A DNA stretch of 64,000 bases from Devosia sp. GTDB taxonomy: Bacteria > Pseudomonadota > Alphaproteobacteria > Rhizobiales > Devosiaceae. Below the pieces are notes generated by a model, which worked only from the letters and a program-made list of their open reading frames with translations, did not search any database and was not told the origin of the DNA. The stretch lies in NCBI RefSeq assembly GCF_025809055.1, contig NZ_CP075529.1, positions 2,219,501 to 2,283,500 of the forward strand, read 5' to 3'. How positions within the stretch are numbered: position 1 is the stretch's first letter; the number at the start of each line of letters is the position of its first letter. Shown here piece after piece: positions 18,902-27,575 of this stretch. The translations under genes were made by a program, and so were the position numbers.

Positions 18902-19171
18902 TCAGGCATCCCCGGCCGGAAGCACTTCGATGGCAAGGGCATGGACGCGGTCCCTGAGCTCTGCCTCCAGCGCCCCCATCACCGCCCGGTGTTGCGCTAC
19001 CCGGCTCATCCCGTCAAAATTGCGGGTCGCGATTCTGACGCGAAAATGGGTTTCGCCACCTTCACGCCATCCCGAATGGCCATGGTGGCTTTGCGATTCA
19101 TCGATCACCTCCAGGTGGAGAGGTGAGAATTCTTTGGTGAGCTTGGCTCGGATGGTGTCCGTCATGGACAT
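18902..19171 (-). CDS. bolA: BolA family protein
   Basis: An 89-residue BolA protein. The class II KH-like fold is shown by TIRAKLTKEFSPLHLEVIDESQSHHGHSGWREGGETHFRVRI and HRAVMGALEAELRDRVHALAIEVLP; the conserved His of FDGMSRVAQHRAV is present. BolA proteins pair with monothiol glutaredoxins in iron-sulfur trafficking and stress response. First of two ATG codons (19171, 19165) chosen because GGAG lies upstream. Divergent from the J-domain gene, 41 bp apart, an arrangement seen in rhizobia. Confidence 0.9.
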   Translation of the reverse strand: MSMTDTIRAKLTKEFSPLHLEVIDESQSHHGHSGWREGGETHFRVRIATRNFDGMSRVAQHRAVMGALEAELRDRVHALAIEVLPAGDA

Positions 19172-19212
19172 GGGGCGGCTCCGGAAAACGTTTGTAGGCA
19201 CACCTAGGCGCA

Positions 19213-19839
19213 ATGAAACTGCAATCCAAGCTTTTCGACAGCATTCGGGTCCGTCCGCGCCGCGAGGAGAAGGTCGAGACCGCGACCGTCACCTGCGACT
19301 GGGAAGGGTGCGAAGCGCCCGGCGAGTTCCGTGCGCCCAAGGGCGTGCGGTCCGAGGGGCAGTATCACAATTTCTGCCTCGAACATGTTCGCCACTACAA
19401 CAAGGCCTTCAATTATTTCGCCGGCATGAGTCCCGAAGAGCTTGAAGAGGCGCTGCATGCCCCGCCCAAAGCCGAAGGCCGGTCGAGCTTTGCCACCGGC
19501 AATGCCAATGCGGCCCGCGCCGCCGGCAAGCAGGCCAATCAGCGGACCGGCGACCGTTTCGGCGATCCCTTCGGCGTCTTCGCCCGCTATCGTTGGCAAC
19601 AGGCGCAACGCCCTGCCGCCGAGAAGCGTCGGCCGATCAACGAACCGGACCGACGGGCACTGGAAACCCTTGGTTTTACCGGCCATGCCAAGTCCGACGA
19701 GATCAAGGCTGCCTACAAGAACCTCGTCAAGAAACACCATCCGGACGTCAATGGCGGCGACGCCTCTTCGGAGGAACGGCTGCGCTCGGTCATCGCCGCC
19801 TATGCCCACCTCAAAAAGCAGGGATTCGTGGTCCGCTAA
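19213..19839 (+). CDS. J-domain (DnaJ-like) co-chaperone
   Basis: 208 residues. The J domain is at the C-terminus, about 145-205: ALETLGFTGHAKSDEIKAAYKNLVKKHHPDVNGGD, with the HPD motif needed to stimulate Hsp70. The N-terminal half is specific to a conserved alphaproteobacterial family: a C-x-W-x-G-C segment (CDWEGCEAPGEFRAPKG) and FCLEHVRHYNKAFNYFAGMS with cysteines that could bind metal. It lies between bolA and cobS, a conserved order in Hyphomicrobiales. The client is unknown. Confidence 0.9.
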   Translation: MKLQSKLFDSIRVRPRREEKVETATVTCDWEGCEAPGEFRAPKGVRSEGQYHNFCLEHVRHYNKAFNYFAGMSPEELEEALHAPPKAEGRSSFATGNANAARAAGKQANQRTGDRFGDPFGVFARYRWQQAQRPAAEKRRPINEPDRRALETLGFTGHAKSDEIKAAYKNLVKKHHPDVNGGDASSEERLRSVIAAYAHLKKQGFVVR

Positions 19840-19993
19840 GGCCAGGTCCGCCCCCGGTCATTGCGACACTGCCGAGGCTACCCGGCGTGTCACATTGCTG
19901 CTATAGAGCCACCATTCCTGAGTACCCGCGCGGCCATGAGCGCGCCGGTACCCCCCGACCGATTTGAACGCGTGAAAAGCCAAGAGTCCTGCC

Positions 19994-20977
19994 ATGACTG
20001 AATTCGCCAACCTGCCCGACACCGAGTACAAGGCACGGGATCTGTTCGGTATCGATACCGACATGGTGGTCAAGGGCTACAAGGACCGCTCCGATCACGT
20101 GCCGCCGATCGATCCGGATTACCTGTTCGACCGCAACACCACGCTCGCGATCCTGGCCGGGTTTGCCTATAACCGCCGCGTCATGGTGCAGGGCTATCAC
20201 GGCACCGGCAAGTCCACCCATATCGAGCAGGTTGCCGCCCGTCTCAACTGGCCGCTGGTGCGCGTCAATCTCGACAGCCATGTCAGCCGCATCGATCTCG
20301 TCGGCAAGGACGCGATCGTGCTCAAGGACGGCAAGCAGATCACCGAATTCCGCGACGGCATCTTGCCCTGGGCGGTGCAGAACAATGTGGCGCTGGTCTT
20401 CGACGAATACGATGCCGGCCGGCCGGACGTGATGTTCGTCATTCAGCGCGTGCTCGAACAGTCGGGCCGCCTGACCCTGCTCGACCAGAACCGCGTCATC
20501 GTCCCGCACCCGGCATTCCGCCTGTTCTCGACCACCAATACCATCGGCCTGGGCGATACGTCGGGCCTCTACCACGGCACCCAGCAGATCAATCAGGGCC
20601 AGATGGACCGCTGGTCCATCGTCACCACCCTCAACTATCTGCCCCATGACAAGGAAGTCGGCATCGTCCTGGCCAAGAACAAGAGCTATGGCGGGACCGA
20701 CAAGGGCAAGAAGCAGATCAGCAATATGGTGCGGTTGGCCGACCTGACCCGCCAGGCCTTCATCAATGGCGATATCTCCACCGTCATGTCGCCGCGCGGC
20801 GTCATCACCTGGGCCGAGAACGCCGTCATCTTCGGCGGCGATGTCGGCTTTGCCTTCCGCCTCACCTTCCTCAACAAGTGCGACGAACTCGAGCGCCCGG
20901 TCGTGGCCGAGTTCTACCAGCGCGTGTTCGGCGAAGATCTGCCGGAAAGCTCCGCCAACCTGGCGGTGATGGCCTAG
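19994..20977 (+). CDS. cobS: Cobaltochelatase subunit CobS
   Basis: AAA+ subunit of the aerobic cobaltochelatase CobNST, which inserts cobalt into hydrogenobyrinic acid a,c-diamide during cobalamin synthesis. 327 residues, normal. Walker A GYHGTGKST is near residue 70 and Walker B LVFDEYDAGRPD near 136; FSTTNTIGLGDTSGLYHGTQQINQ contains sensor residues. CobS forms a ring with CobT on the large subunit CobN. cobN is not in the window. cobT follows after 136 bp occupied by a palindromic repeat. Confidence 0.97.
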   Translation: MTEFANLPDTEYKARDLFGIDTDMVVKGYKDRSDHVPPIDPDYLFDRNTTLAILAGFAYNRRVMVQGYHGTGKSTHIEQVAARLNWPLVRVNLDSHVSRIDLVGKDAIVLKDGKQITEFRDGILPWAVQNNVALVFDEYDAGRPDVMFVIQRVLEQSGRLTLLDQNRVIVPHPAFRLFSTTNTIGLGDTSGLYHGTQQINQGQMDRWSIVTTLNYLPHDKEVGIVLAKNKSYGGTDKGKKQISNMVRLADLTRQAFINGDISTVMSPRGVITWAENAVIFGGDVGFAFRLTFLNKCDELERPVVAEFYQRVFGEDLPESSANLAVMA

Positions 20978-20995
20978 CAAGCAACGGCCTCGCCC

Positions 20996-21068
20996 TTCGA
21001 CAGGCTCAGGGTGAGGTCTACTGTGAATTCTGCGAACCCCAAGTAGACCTCATGGTGAGCCTGTCGAA
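20996..21068. repeat. Large inverted repeat between cobS and cobT
   Basis: Left arm 20996-21022 and right arm 21042-21068, each 27 bases, pair with only three mismatches: TTCGACAGGCTCA and TGAGGTCTACT are shared exactly. The loop is 19 bases. The TTCGACAGGCTCAGGGTGAGG part matches, from memory, a common interspersed repeat of alphaproteobacteria. It sits inside an otherwise conserved gene pair. Confidence 0.75.
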
Positions 21069-21113
21069 CCACGAGGTTGTGGCACGATGGGCTAATGGCC
21101 CGCTTGGTATGAC

Positions 21114-22997
21114 ATGGCAAACCCTCCGCGCAGCAAGCCCAACAAGCCCGACCATACCCAGGCCTTCAAATCGGCCATGGGTGCGACGGTGCGAGCCATC
21201 GGCAACAAGCCGGAACTGGAGGTCAGTTTCACGGCCGACCGGCCGCTGCTGACTGCCGACAAGGCACGGCTGGCCAACCTGCCGCGCCTGCCGACCAAGC
21301 GTGATATCGCCATTGCCCGCGGCCAGGGCGACGCCATGGCCATGCGGCTCGCCAGCCACGATCCCGACGCGCATCGCAAGCGCGCGCCCATGGACCCGCA
21401 GGCCCGCGCGGCCTTCGATGCCCTGGAGCAGGCCCGGGTCGAATCCCTGGGCGTCATCCGCATGCCCGGCATGGGCGGCAATATCCATGAGATGCTGGAG
21501 GATCGGCTTTTCCGCGCCAATTTCGCCGAAGTCGATGCCAAGGATGATGCTCCGATAGCCGAGGCCCTGGGTCTCCTGTTGCGCGAAAAGCTTGCCGGCG
21601 TCCCGGTTCCGCCCTCCGGCCATGCCCTCGTCGATCTCTGGCGCGGCGAAATCGAGGACAAGGCCGCAACCTCGCTCGATGCCCTGCTCGCCACCTATGA
21701 GAGCCAGGACGATTTTGCCCGCGCCGTGCGCCATGTGCTGCGCGACCTCAATCTCATCGCCGAAAGCGACATGCAGGACCCCTCAGATGCCGATGAGGGA
21801 GAGAACGAGGACAGCCAGCCCGAACAGGCCCAGGGGTCGGACCAGTCGCCGGAACAGGGCGATGGCGAGAACGAACAGTCCCAATCCGAAGAGGATCAGC
21901 AGGCCGGCGAGAGCGAAGAAAGCGGCGACGTCGAGGGCATGGAAGCCGATATGGCCGACAGCGACGAAGACGCCGAGGCTGAAGCCGGTGAGGACGCGCC
22001 CATGCCGCCTCCGGCCAAGGATGGCGGCGAGCGTCTCTCCAACCAGTTCAACTACAAGGTCTTTACCCAGAAATACGACGAGATCGTCAAGGCGGCGGAG
22101 CTGTGCCCGCCGGACGAGCTCGACCAGTTGCGCGCCCTGCTCGACAAGCAGCTCGAAAATCTCGCCGGGGCCGTGGCGCGGCTGGCCAACAAGTTGCAGC
22201 GGCGCCTCATGGCCAAGCAGAACCGCAGCTGGCAGTTCGATCTCGAAGAGGGTCTGCTTGACACGGCGCGCCTCACCCGCGTCGTCACCGATCCCCTGCA
22301 GGCCCTGAGCTTCAAGGTCGAGAACGATACCGATTTCCGCGACACCGTCGTGACGCTGCTGATCGACAATTCCGGCTCCATGCGCGGCCGCCCGATCACC
22401 ATCGCGGCGATCTGTGGCGACATTCTCGCGCGCACCCTGGAGCGCTGCGGGGTGAAGGTGGAAATCCTCGGCTTCACCACGCGCGCCTGGAAGGGCGGCA
22501 AGAGCCGTGAAGCCTGGCTCGAGGCCAACCGGCCCCCCAATCCCGGCCGCGTCAACGATATCCGGCATATCATCTACAAGGGCGCCGACGAGCCCTGGCG
22601 CCATGCCCGACGTAATCTCGGCCTGATGATGCGCGAGGGCCTGCTGAAGGAAAACATCGACGGCGAGGCGCTCGAATGGGCCCGCAAGCGTCTGATGGCC
22701 CGCCCCGAGCAGCGGCGCATCCTCATGGTGATTTCCGATGGCGCGCCAGTCGATGACTCGACGCAATCGGTCAATGCCGGCAATTATCTTGAGGCCCATC
22801 TCCGCCAGGTCATCGAGGATATCGAGACCCGCTCGCCCATCCAGCTGGTCGCCGTCGGCATCGGCCACGACGTGACGCGCTACTACCGTCGCGCCGTGAC
22901 CCTGCTTGATGCCGAGGAATTGGCCGGGGCCCTGACCGACGAACTGGCCTCCCTGTTCGACGAAGAACTCCCGGCACAGGCGCGGCGGCGGCGATGA
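21114..22997 (+). CDS. cobT: Cobaltochelatase subunit CobT
   Basis: Partner of CobS in the cobaltochelatase complex. 627 residues, standard length. The N-terminal domain (about 1-215) is followed by a highly acidic Glu/Asp/Ser/Gln stretch (about 220-300), then a C-terminal von Willebrand A domain. The MIDAS motif DNSGSMRG lies near residues 418-425 and FTTRAWKGGKSREAWLEANRPPNPGRVNDIRHIIYKGADEPWR is a family signature. No clear ribosome binding site precedes the ATG. The stop overlaps the next start by 4 bp. Confidence 0.96.
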   Translation: MANPPRSKPNKPDHTQAFKSAMGATVRAIGNKPELEVSFTADRPLLTADKARLANLPRLPTKRDIAIARGQGDAMAMRLASHDPDAHRKRAPMDPQARAAFDALEQARVESLGVIRMPGMGGNIHEMLEDRLFRANFAEVDAKDDAPIAEALGLLLREKLAGVPVPPSGHALVDLWRGEIEDKAATSLDALLATYESQDDFARAVRHVLRDLNLIAESDMQDPSDADEGENEDSQPEQAQGSDQSPEQGDGENEQSQSEEDQQAGESEESGDVEGMEADMADSDEDAEAEAGEDAPMPPPAKDGGERLSNQFNYKVFTQKYDEIVKAAELCPPDELDQLRALLDKQLENLAGAVARLANKLQRRLMAKQNRSWQFDLEEGLLDTARLTRVVTDPLQALSFKVENDTDFRDTVVTLLIDNSGSMRGRPITIAAICGDILARTLERCGVKVEILGFTTRAWKGGKSREAWLEANRPPNPGRVNDIRHIIYKGADEPWRHARRNLGLMMREGLLKENIDGEALEWARKRLMARPEQRRILMVISDGAPVDDSTQSVNAGNYLEAHLRQVIEDIETRSPIQLVAVGIGHDVTRYYRRAVTLLDAEELAGALTDELASLFDEELPAQARRRR

Positions 22998-23980
22998 TCC
23001 GATCGCTCGCCTTGGCCGCGCTGTCTCTTGCCCTCGCCCCGGCAGCGACGGGGGCAGAGGCGGTGGTCACGGCAGCACAGGTGAGCCAGTTCAAGACCGT
23101 CGCGCCCGGCGAAGCGGTCGATGGCCTCATCTTTCGGGGCGGCATGACCCTGCAGAGCCAGGACGACAGCTTTGGCGGCCTCTCGAGCGTGACCCAGACC
23201 GGTCCCGACCAGCGCATTGCCTTTGTCACCGACCGCGGCAATTTCATCTCCGGGCAACTGGCCTATGATGACGCGGATCGCCTCTTCGGCTTTATCGGGG
23301 TGACCATCGAGCCTTTGCAGAATTCTTCCGGGGCGCCCCTGCCCCGCCAGTTCGCCCGTGATGCGGAAGCCATGGACACGATCTGGCGCGATGGGGAGCC
23401 GGTAGCGGTGCGCGTCGGTTTCGAGAACCTGACCCGCGTTGCCGATTTCGCCATCGACAATGGCCGCCCCGGTGGGCGGGCGCGGGAAGTTCCCATACCG
23501 CAGTGGCTCAGCGACTGGCGCACCAATGAATCGCTTGAATCGGTCTGCATCGCGCCCCCTGCATCGCCAATCGCCGGGTCAACACTTCTGCTGACCGAGG
23601 AATATCTCGACGCCGAGGGCAATCATCGCGGGCACTTTCTGGGGGTCAACGACACGGGGCCGGTCAGCTACCGCAATTCCCCGGTGGTCAATCCCACCGA
23701 TTGCGCCTTTCTGCCCAATGGCGACCTGTTGGTGCTCGAGCGCGGCATATCCTTTCTGGCCTTCGTGATGAACCTGCGCCGGGTTCCCGCTGCCCAGGTG
23801 CGCCCGGGCGCGCTCATGGAGGGCGAATTGCTGCTCTCCGCCCAGGGCGGCGATATCGACAATATGGAAAGCCTCATGGTGCACACCACGCCCGGCGGCG
23901 AGACGCGCATCCTCATCGGCTCCGACAACAACTTCAACTCCTGGCAGCGCACGCTGATCCTGGAATTCGCCGTGCCATGA
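22994..23980 (+). CDS. Exported esterase-like activity of phytase family protein
   Basis: A 328-residue secreted protein with signal peptide residues 1-21 (ends ATGAEA). The mature part shows the beta-propeller-like pattern of the phytase-like esterase family: FRGGMTLQSQDDSFGGLSSV, IAFVTDRGNF, ESVCIAPP, DCAFLPNGDLLVLERGISFL and LIGSDNNF near the end. Substrate is unknown; the family name rests on weak esterase activity in homologues. It is coupled to cobT by an ATGA overlap, an arrangement found in related genomes without an obvious functional link. Confidence 0.85.
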   Translation: MIRSLALAALSLALAPAATGAEAVVTAAQVSQFKTVAPGEAVDGLIFRGGMTLQSQDDSFGGLSSVTQTGPDQRIAFVTDRGNFISGQLAYDDADRLFGFIGVTIEPLQNSSGAPLPRQFARDAEAMDTIWRDGEPVAVRVGFENLTRVADFAIDNGRPGGRAREVPIPQWLSDWRTNESLESVCIAPPASPIAGSTLLLTEEYLDAEGNHRGHFLGVNDTGPVSYRNSPVVNPTDCAFLPNGDLLVLERGISFLAFVMNLRRVPAAQVRPGALMEGELLLSAQGGDIDNMESLMVHTTPGGETRILIGSDNNFNSWQRTLILEFAVP

Positions 23981-23985
23981 GAAAA

Positions 23986-24007
23986 CCGCCCGACAGGGTC
24001 CGGGCGG
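23986..24007 (-). terminator. Rho-independent terminator of fumC
   Basis: CCGCCCG (23986-23992) and CGGGCGG (24001-24007) form a 7-bp stem. On the minus strand it is followed by TTTT (23982-23985). It lies 25 bp past the fumC stop. Confidence 0.65.
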
Positions 24008-24032
24008 CTGAACTGACCACATAAGGAACGGC

Positions 24033-25433
24033 CTATTTCTTGAGCTTGAGCGGGCCCACCATCTGCTCGGGCTTGACCTCGGCATCAAACTCTTCGGCAG
24101 TCAGCAGGCCCAGTTTGATGGCCTCTTCCTTGAGTGTCGTGCCATTCTTGTGCGCGGTCTTGGCGATCTTGGCGGCGTTGTCATAGCCGATCTTGCGATT
24201 GAGCGCCGTCACCAGCATCAGCGACTGGTCGACCAGTTGCTTGATGCGCTTGTGGTCGGGCTCGATCCCCTCCGCGCAATTGTCGTTGAAGCTCTTGGCA
24301 GCGTCGGCGAGCAACCGCACCGATTGCAGGAAATTATACGCGATCACCGGCTTGAAGACATTGAGCTCGAAATTGCCCTGGCTGGCCGCAAAGCCGATGG
24401 CGGCATCATTGCCCATGACCTGAGCGACGACCATGGTCATGGCTTCCGACTGGGTCGGATTGACCTTGCCCGGCATGATCGAGGATCCGGGCTCGTTCTC
24501 CGGAATGGTGATCTCGCCCAGGCCCGAACGCGGGCCGGAGGCCAGCCAGCGTACGTCATTGGCGATCTTCATGAGGGCGGCGGCAAGCTGCTTGAGCGCG
24601 CCCGAAGTGCCGACAAAGGCGTCGTGCCCGGCCAGCAGCGCGAACTTGTTGGGACCGGTGACGAAGTCATGGCCGGTCAGCGTCGCGATCTCCTTGGCGA
24701 CGGCAACGGCATAGTCGGGATGGGCATTAAGCCCCGTGCCGACAGCGGTGCCACCCAGCGCCAGTTCCTTGAGCTGTGGCATACTCGCCTTGATCGCGGC
24801 CAGAGCATAGTCGATCTGCGCCACCCAACCGGAGATTTCCTGGCCCAGGGTCAGGGGCGTGGCATCCTGAAGATGGGTACGGCCGATCTTGACCACGTCC
24901 ATGAAAGCTTCGGACTTGGCCGCGAGCGTATCGCGCAACAGCCCCACGCGCGCATAGAGGTAGTTTTCCACCGCCTCGACCGCCGCGATATGCATGGCGG
25001 TGGGATAGGTGTCGTTGGATGACTGGCTCATGTTGACGTGGTCATTGGGGTGGACGGGCTTCTTGGACCCCATCGTGCCGCCAGCCATTTCGATGGCGCG
25101 GTTGGAAATGACCTCGTTGACATTCATGTTGGACTGCGTGCCCGACCCGGTCTGCCACACCACCAGCGGGAAATGATCGGCCAGCTTGCCGGAAATCACT
25201 TCGTCCGCCGCAGCGACGACGAGATCGCGCGTCTTCTCGTCCATGAGGCCCAGCTTGTGGTTGGCCAGAGCCGCTGCCTTCTTGAGAATGCCGAAGGCCG
25301 TGACGATCTCGACCGGCATCTTCTCGCCGCCGATATCGAAGTTCTGGAGGCTCCGGGCGGTCTGCGCGCCGTAGTATTTATCGTTCGGAACCTCGATCGT
25401 ACCCATGGTGTCCGATTCGACGCGCATGCTCAT
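24033..25433 (-). CDS. fumC: Class II fumarate hydratase
   Basis: Interconverts fumarate and malate in the citric acid cycle; iron-independent homotetramer. 466 residues, normal. Motifs: the N-terminal RVESDTMGTIEVPNDKYYGAQTARS, TGSGTQSNMNVNEVISNRA, the active-site HPNDHVNMSQSSNDTYPTAM and the superfamily signature GSSIMPGKVNP. The start at 25433 matches the family; the 27 upstream codons in frame run through a terminator and are not coding. GGAG lies about 9 bases upstream. Probably a single-gene unit. Confidence 0.97.
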   Translation of the reverse strand: MSMRVESDTMGTIEVPNDKYYGAQTARSLQNFDIGGEKMPVEIVTAFGILKKAAALANHKLGLMDEKTRDLVVAAADEVISGKLADHFPLVVWQTGSGTQSNMNVNEVISNRAIEMAGGTMGSKKPVHPNDHVNMSQSSNDTYPTAMHIAAVEAVENYLYARVGLLRDTLAAKSEAFMDVVKIGRTHLQDATPLTLGQEISGWVAQIDYALAAIKASMPQLKELALGGTAVGTGLNAHPDYAVAVAKEIATLTGHDFVTGPNKFALLAGHDAFVGTSGALKQLAAALMKIANDVRWLASGPRSGLGEITIPENEPGSSIMPGKVNPTQSEAMTMVVAQVMGNDAAIGFAASQGNFELNVFKPVIAYNFLQSVRLLADAAKSFNDNCAEGIEPDHKRIKQLVDQSLMLVTALNRKIGYDNAAKIAKTAHKNGTTLKEEAIKLGLLTAEEFDAEVKPEQMVGPLKLKK

Positions 25434-25471
25434 AGTGCCCTGCTCCGGTTTGGCCGCGCCCCTGGCGGCAG

Positions 25472-25508
25472 AAAAACAAAACGGCCGACCCTTGTGGGGG
25501 CCGGCCGT
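25472..25508 (-). terminator. Rho-independent terminator of rpmF
   Basis: ACGGCCG (25481-25487) and CGGCCGT (25502-25508) form a stem with additional C/G pairs inside; on the minus strand it is followed by TTTGTTTTT (25472-25480). It begins 44 bp past the rpmF stop. Confidence 0.8.
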
Positions 25509-25552
25509 CGACATATCAGATAAAGCGCATCAGCGCCTGCTCGCCTTTCGGC

Positions 25553-25732
25553 TTAATTCTTTGCCGCGAGAATCTGGCGACCGCGATACATGCCGGTCTT
25601 GAGATCCACGTGATGGGGACGACGCAGCTCACCCGAATCCTTGTCTTCGACATAGGTGGGGTTGGCGATCGCGTCGGCCGAGCGGCGGAAACCGCGCTTC
25701 ATCGGCGAGGTCTTGCGTTTTGGCACAGCCAT
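25553..25732 (-). CDS. rpmF: 50S ribosomal protein L32
   Basis: A 59-residue ribosomal protein read directly from the minus strand: MAVPKRKTSPMKRGFRRSAD followed by a segment with PTYVEDKDSGELRRPHH and the end GMYRGRQILAAKN. The opening AVPKRKTSPMKRG is diagnostic of L32, and this length matches rhizobial homologues. This form lacks the cysteine pairs of zinc-binding L32 variants. GGAG is eight bases before the ATG. It is a short gene between fumC and mtgA, with its own terminator; rpmF next to mtgA and ispA is common in Hyphomicrobiales. Confidence 0.95.
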   Translation of the reverse strand: MAVPKRKTSPMKRGFRRSADAIANPTYVEDKDSGELRRPHHVDLKTGMYRGRQILAAKN

Positions 25733-25875
25733 GGTCGGTACTCCGAATTCAAAATCGTTGCGCCGCCAGGAGCGGCCAGAGACGTATCTCTGTCAGGATT
25801 GGTGGGGTCTATAGAGCAAGACGCAGCCCTTGGCTAGTGCCTTTTGCGCCGCTCCTCCGGCATTTTTCGGCCACC

Positions 25876-26586
25876 TCACAGGGCCAGCCGACCGTTTTCG
25901 CCGACACAGGCGGCACGCTCGCCATATTGACGGGCCCGATCCTCGACAATGGCGGCAACCCGCAGCAGGCCCTGGCTCGGACGCGCCGGGTCGCGCAGGA
26001 TCGGATTGGGCAGGGTGACAGCCAAAAGGCTCGCCGTGCGCCAGTCCAGGTTCTGCGGTTCGCGGCCGAAGGCCCGCGCAGCGCCGGCCGCTATTCCGAA
26101 CTCTCCCGAAGGCCCCCACTCGGCGATGTTGAGGTAGATTTCCATGATCCGGTGCTTGGGCATGACGAGGTCGATATAGGCGGCGATCGGCACTTCGAGC
26201 CCCTTGCGAACGGCACTTTGACCGTTCCACAGGAACAGGTTGCGGGCGACCTGCATGGTGATGGTGGAGGCGCCCCGCGTGTCGCGTCCGGCCAGATAAT
26301 TCTCGACCTCGACACGCAGGGCGCCCAGGTCCACCCCAAAATGCCGGCAAAACTGCCCATCCTCCGACAGGATGACGGACGCTTTCAGCCGATCCGATAT
26401 GTCCTCGATTTCGCGCCAGGTTCGCGTCACCGGCTGGCCCGTCACCATTCTCATCAGCATCGGCACGGATACTGGCTGCACGAACAGATAGAGCGGCGTC
26501 AGCAGCAGCGGAATAGCCACGAGCACGGCAAGAATGCCGAGGGGAATGCGCAGATATCGCAGAATGGTTTTCTTTCGTCGGGCCAT
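25876..26586 (-). CDS. mtgA: Monofunctional biosynthetic peptidoglycan transglycosylase
   Basis: A GT51 enzyme that polymerises lipid II into glycan strands. 236 residues, normal for MtgA. One N-terminal transmembrane helix (about 12-38) precedes the glycosyltransferase domain: catalytic Glu75 in ILSEDGQFCRHFGVD, then RGASTITMQVARNLFLW, the second Glu region KHRIMEIYLNIAEWG and FGIAAGAARAFG. No transpeptidase domain follows, hence monofunctional. It runs toward rpmF and is divergent from ispA. Confidence 0.95.
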   Translation of the reverse strand: MARRKKTILRYLRIPLGILAVLVAIPLLLTPLYLFVQPVSVPMLMRMVTGQPVTRTWREIEDISDRLKASVILSEDGQFCRHFGVDLGALRVEVENYLAGRDTRGASTITMQVARNLFLWNGQSAVRKGLEVPIAAYIDLVMPKHRIMEIYLNIAEWGPSGEFGIAAGAARAFGREPQNLDWRTASLLAVTLPNPILRDPARPSQGLLRVAAIVEDRARQYGERAACVGENGRLAL

Positions 26587-26670
26587 GGTGCGTCTTTAGC
26601 CGTTGGACGATGGCGAAGCCAGTGGCAGCAAGCCCTTGCCGCTCCGCCGCCAAACCGCTAGCAACACCGC

Positions 26671-27573
26671 ATGTACGATTTTGCCGCCGACAGCGCCGAT
26701 TGCGCCCGATCCGTCGAGGCCGGGCTTGCCGAAGTGCTGACCGGCACCCCGCTGTCCGGGCCCGGCCCCGTCCCGGACCGGCTGGTCGGCGCCATGCGCC
26801 ATGGCAGCCTCGAGGGCGGCAAGCGCTTGAGGCCCCTGCTGGTCCGACAGGCTGCGGCGATCTTTTCCGTCCCGCGCGACATAGCGCTCAGGGCCGGTCT
26901 CGCCGTGGAAATGGTGCACTGCTATTCCCTCATCCACGATGACCTGCCGGCCATGGACGATGACGACCTGCGCCGGGGCCGTCCGACCGTACACAAGGCC
27001 TATGACGAGGCGACCGCAATCCTCGCCGGGGATGCCCTTTTGACCCAGGCCTTTGCCATGCTGGCCGACCCGGAATGTCACCCCGACGCCGATATCCGCA
27101 TTCGCCTCGTCGCCGAACTGGCGGCCGGCTCGGGTGCGGGCGGCATGGCCGGTGGCCAGATGCGCGACATCGAGGGGGAAAGCGGCGGTCTCAGCGAAAC
27201 CGACATTGCCCTGATGCAGTCGATGAAGACCGGCGCCCTGATCCGTGCCTCGGTCCGCATGGGCGCCATTCTGGGCGGCGCCGAACCGCGGGCCCTGTCT
27301 GCGCTAACCGCTTATGCCGAAGCCGCCGGGCGCGCCTTCCAGCTCGCCGACGACATTCTCGACGTCACCGCGACAGTCGAAACCATGGGCAAGGCCACCG
27401 GCAAGGATGCCGATGCCGGCAAACAGACCCTGGTGGCCCGGCTGGGCATCGACGGGGCGCGAAAAACGCTCGATGGCATCGTCAATGAGGCGCTGCTGGC
27501 GCTGCGCACATTTGGCCCGAAGGCCGACGGATTGCGGGCCACGGCCCGCTACTTCGCGGCGCGGGAGAAATAG
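26671..27573 (+). CDS. ispA: Polyprenyl synthetase, farnesyl diphosphate synthase type
   Basis: Joins isopentenyl and allylic diphosphates to farnesyl diphosphate. 300 residues, the usual IspA length. First aspartate-rich motif DDLPAMDDDD at residues 90-99 and second DDILD at 227-231, which bind magnesium and diphosphate. LEGGKRLRPLLV at the start and KATGKDADAGKQTL near the end are also typical. The DDx4D form of the first motif marks the bacterial short-chain class. Followed by a MOSC gene after two bases. ispG of the precursor (MEP) pathway lies 3 kb away. Confidence 0.94.
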   Translation: MYDFAADSADCARSVEAGLAEVLTGTPLSGPGPVPDRLVGAMRHGSLEGGKRLRPLLVRQAAAIFSVPRDIALRAGLAVEMVHCYSLIHDDLPAMDDDDLRRGRPTVHKAYDEATAILAGDALLTQAFAMLADPECHPDADIRIRLVAELAAGSGAGGMAGGQMRDIEGESGGLSETDIALMQSMKTGALIRASVRMGAILGGAEPRALSALTAYAEAAGRAFQLADDILDVTATVETMGKATGKDADAGKQTLVARLGIDGARKTLDGIVNEALLALRTFGPKADGLRATARYFAAREK

Positions 27574-27575
27574 CC

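Noticed and set aside
25434..25514. In-frame extension of fumC upstream of its ATG
   Set aside because: The region contains the rpmF terminator hairpin and T-run, and fumarase homologues start at the ATG used here.
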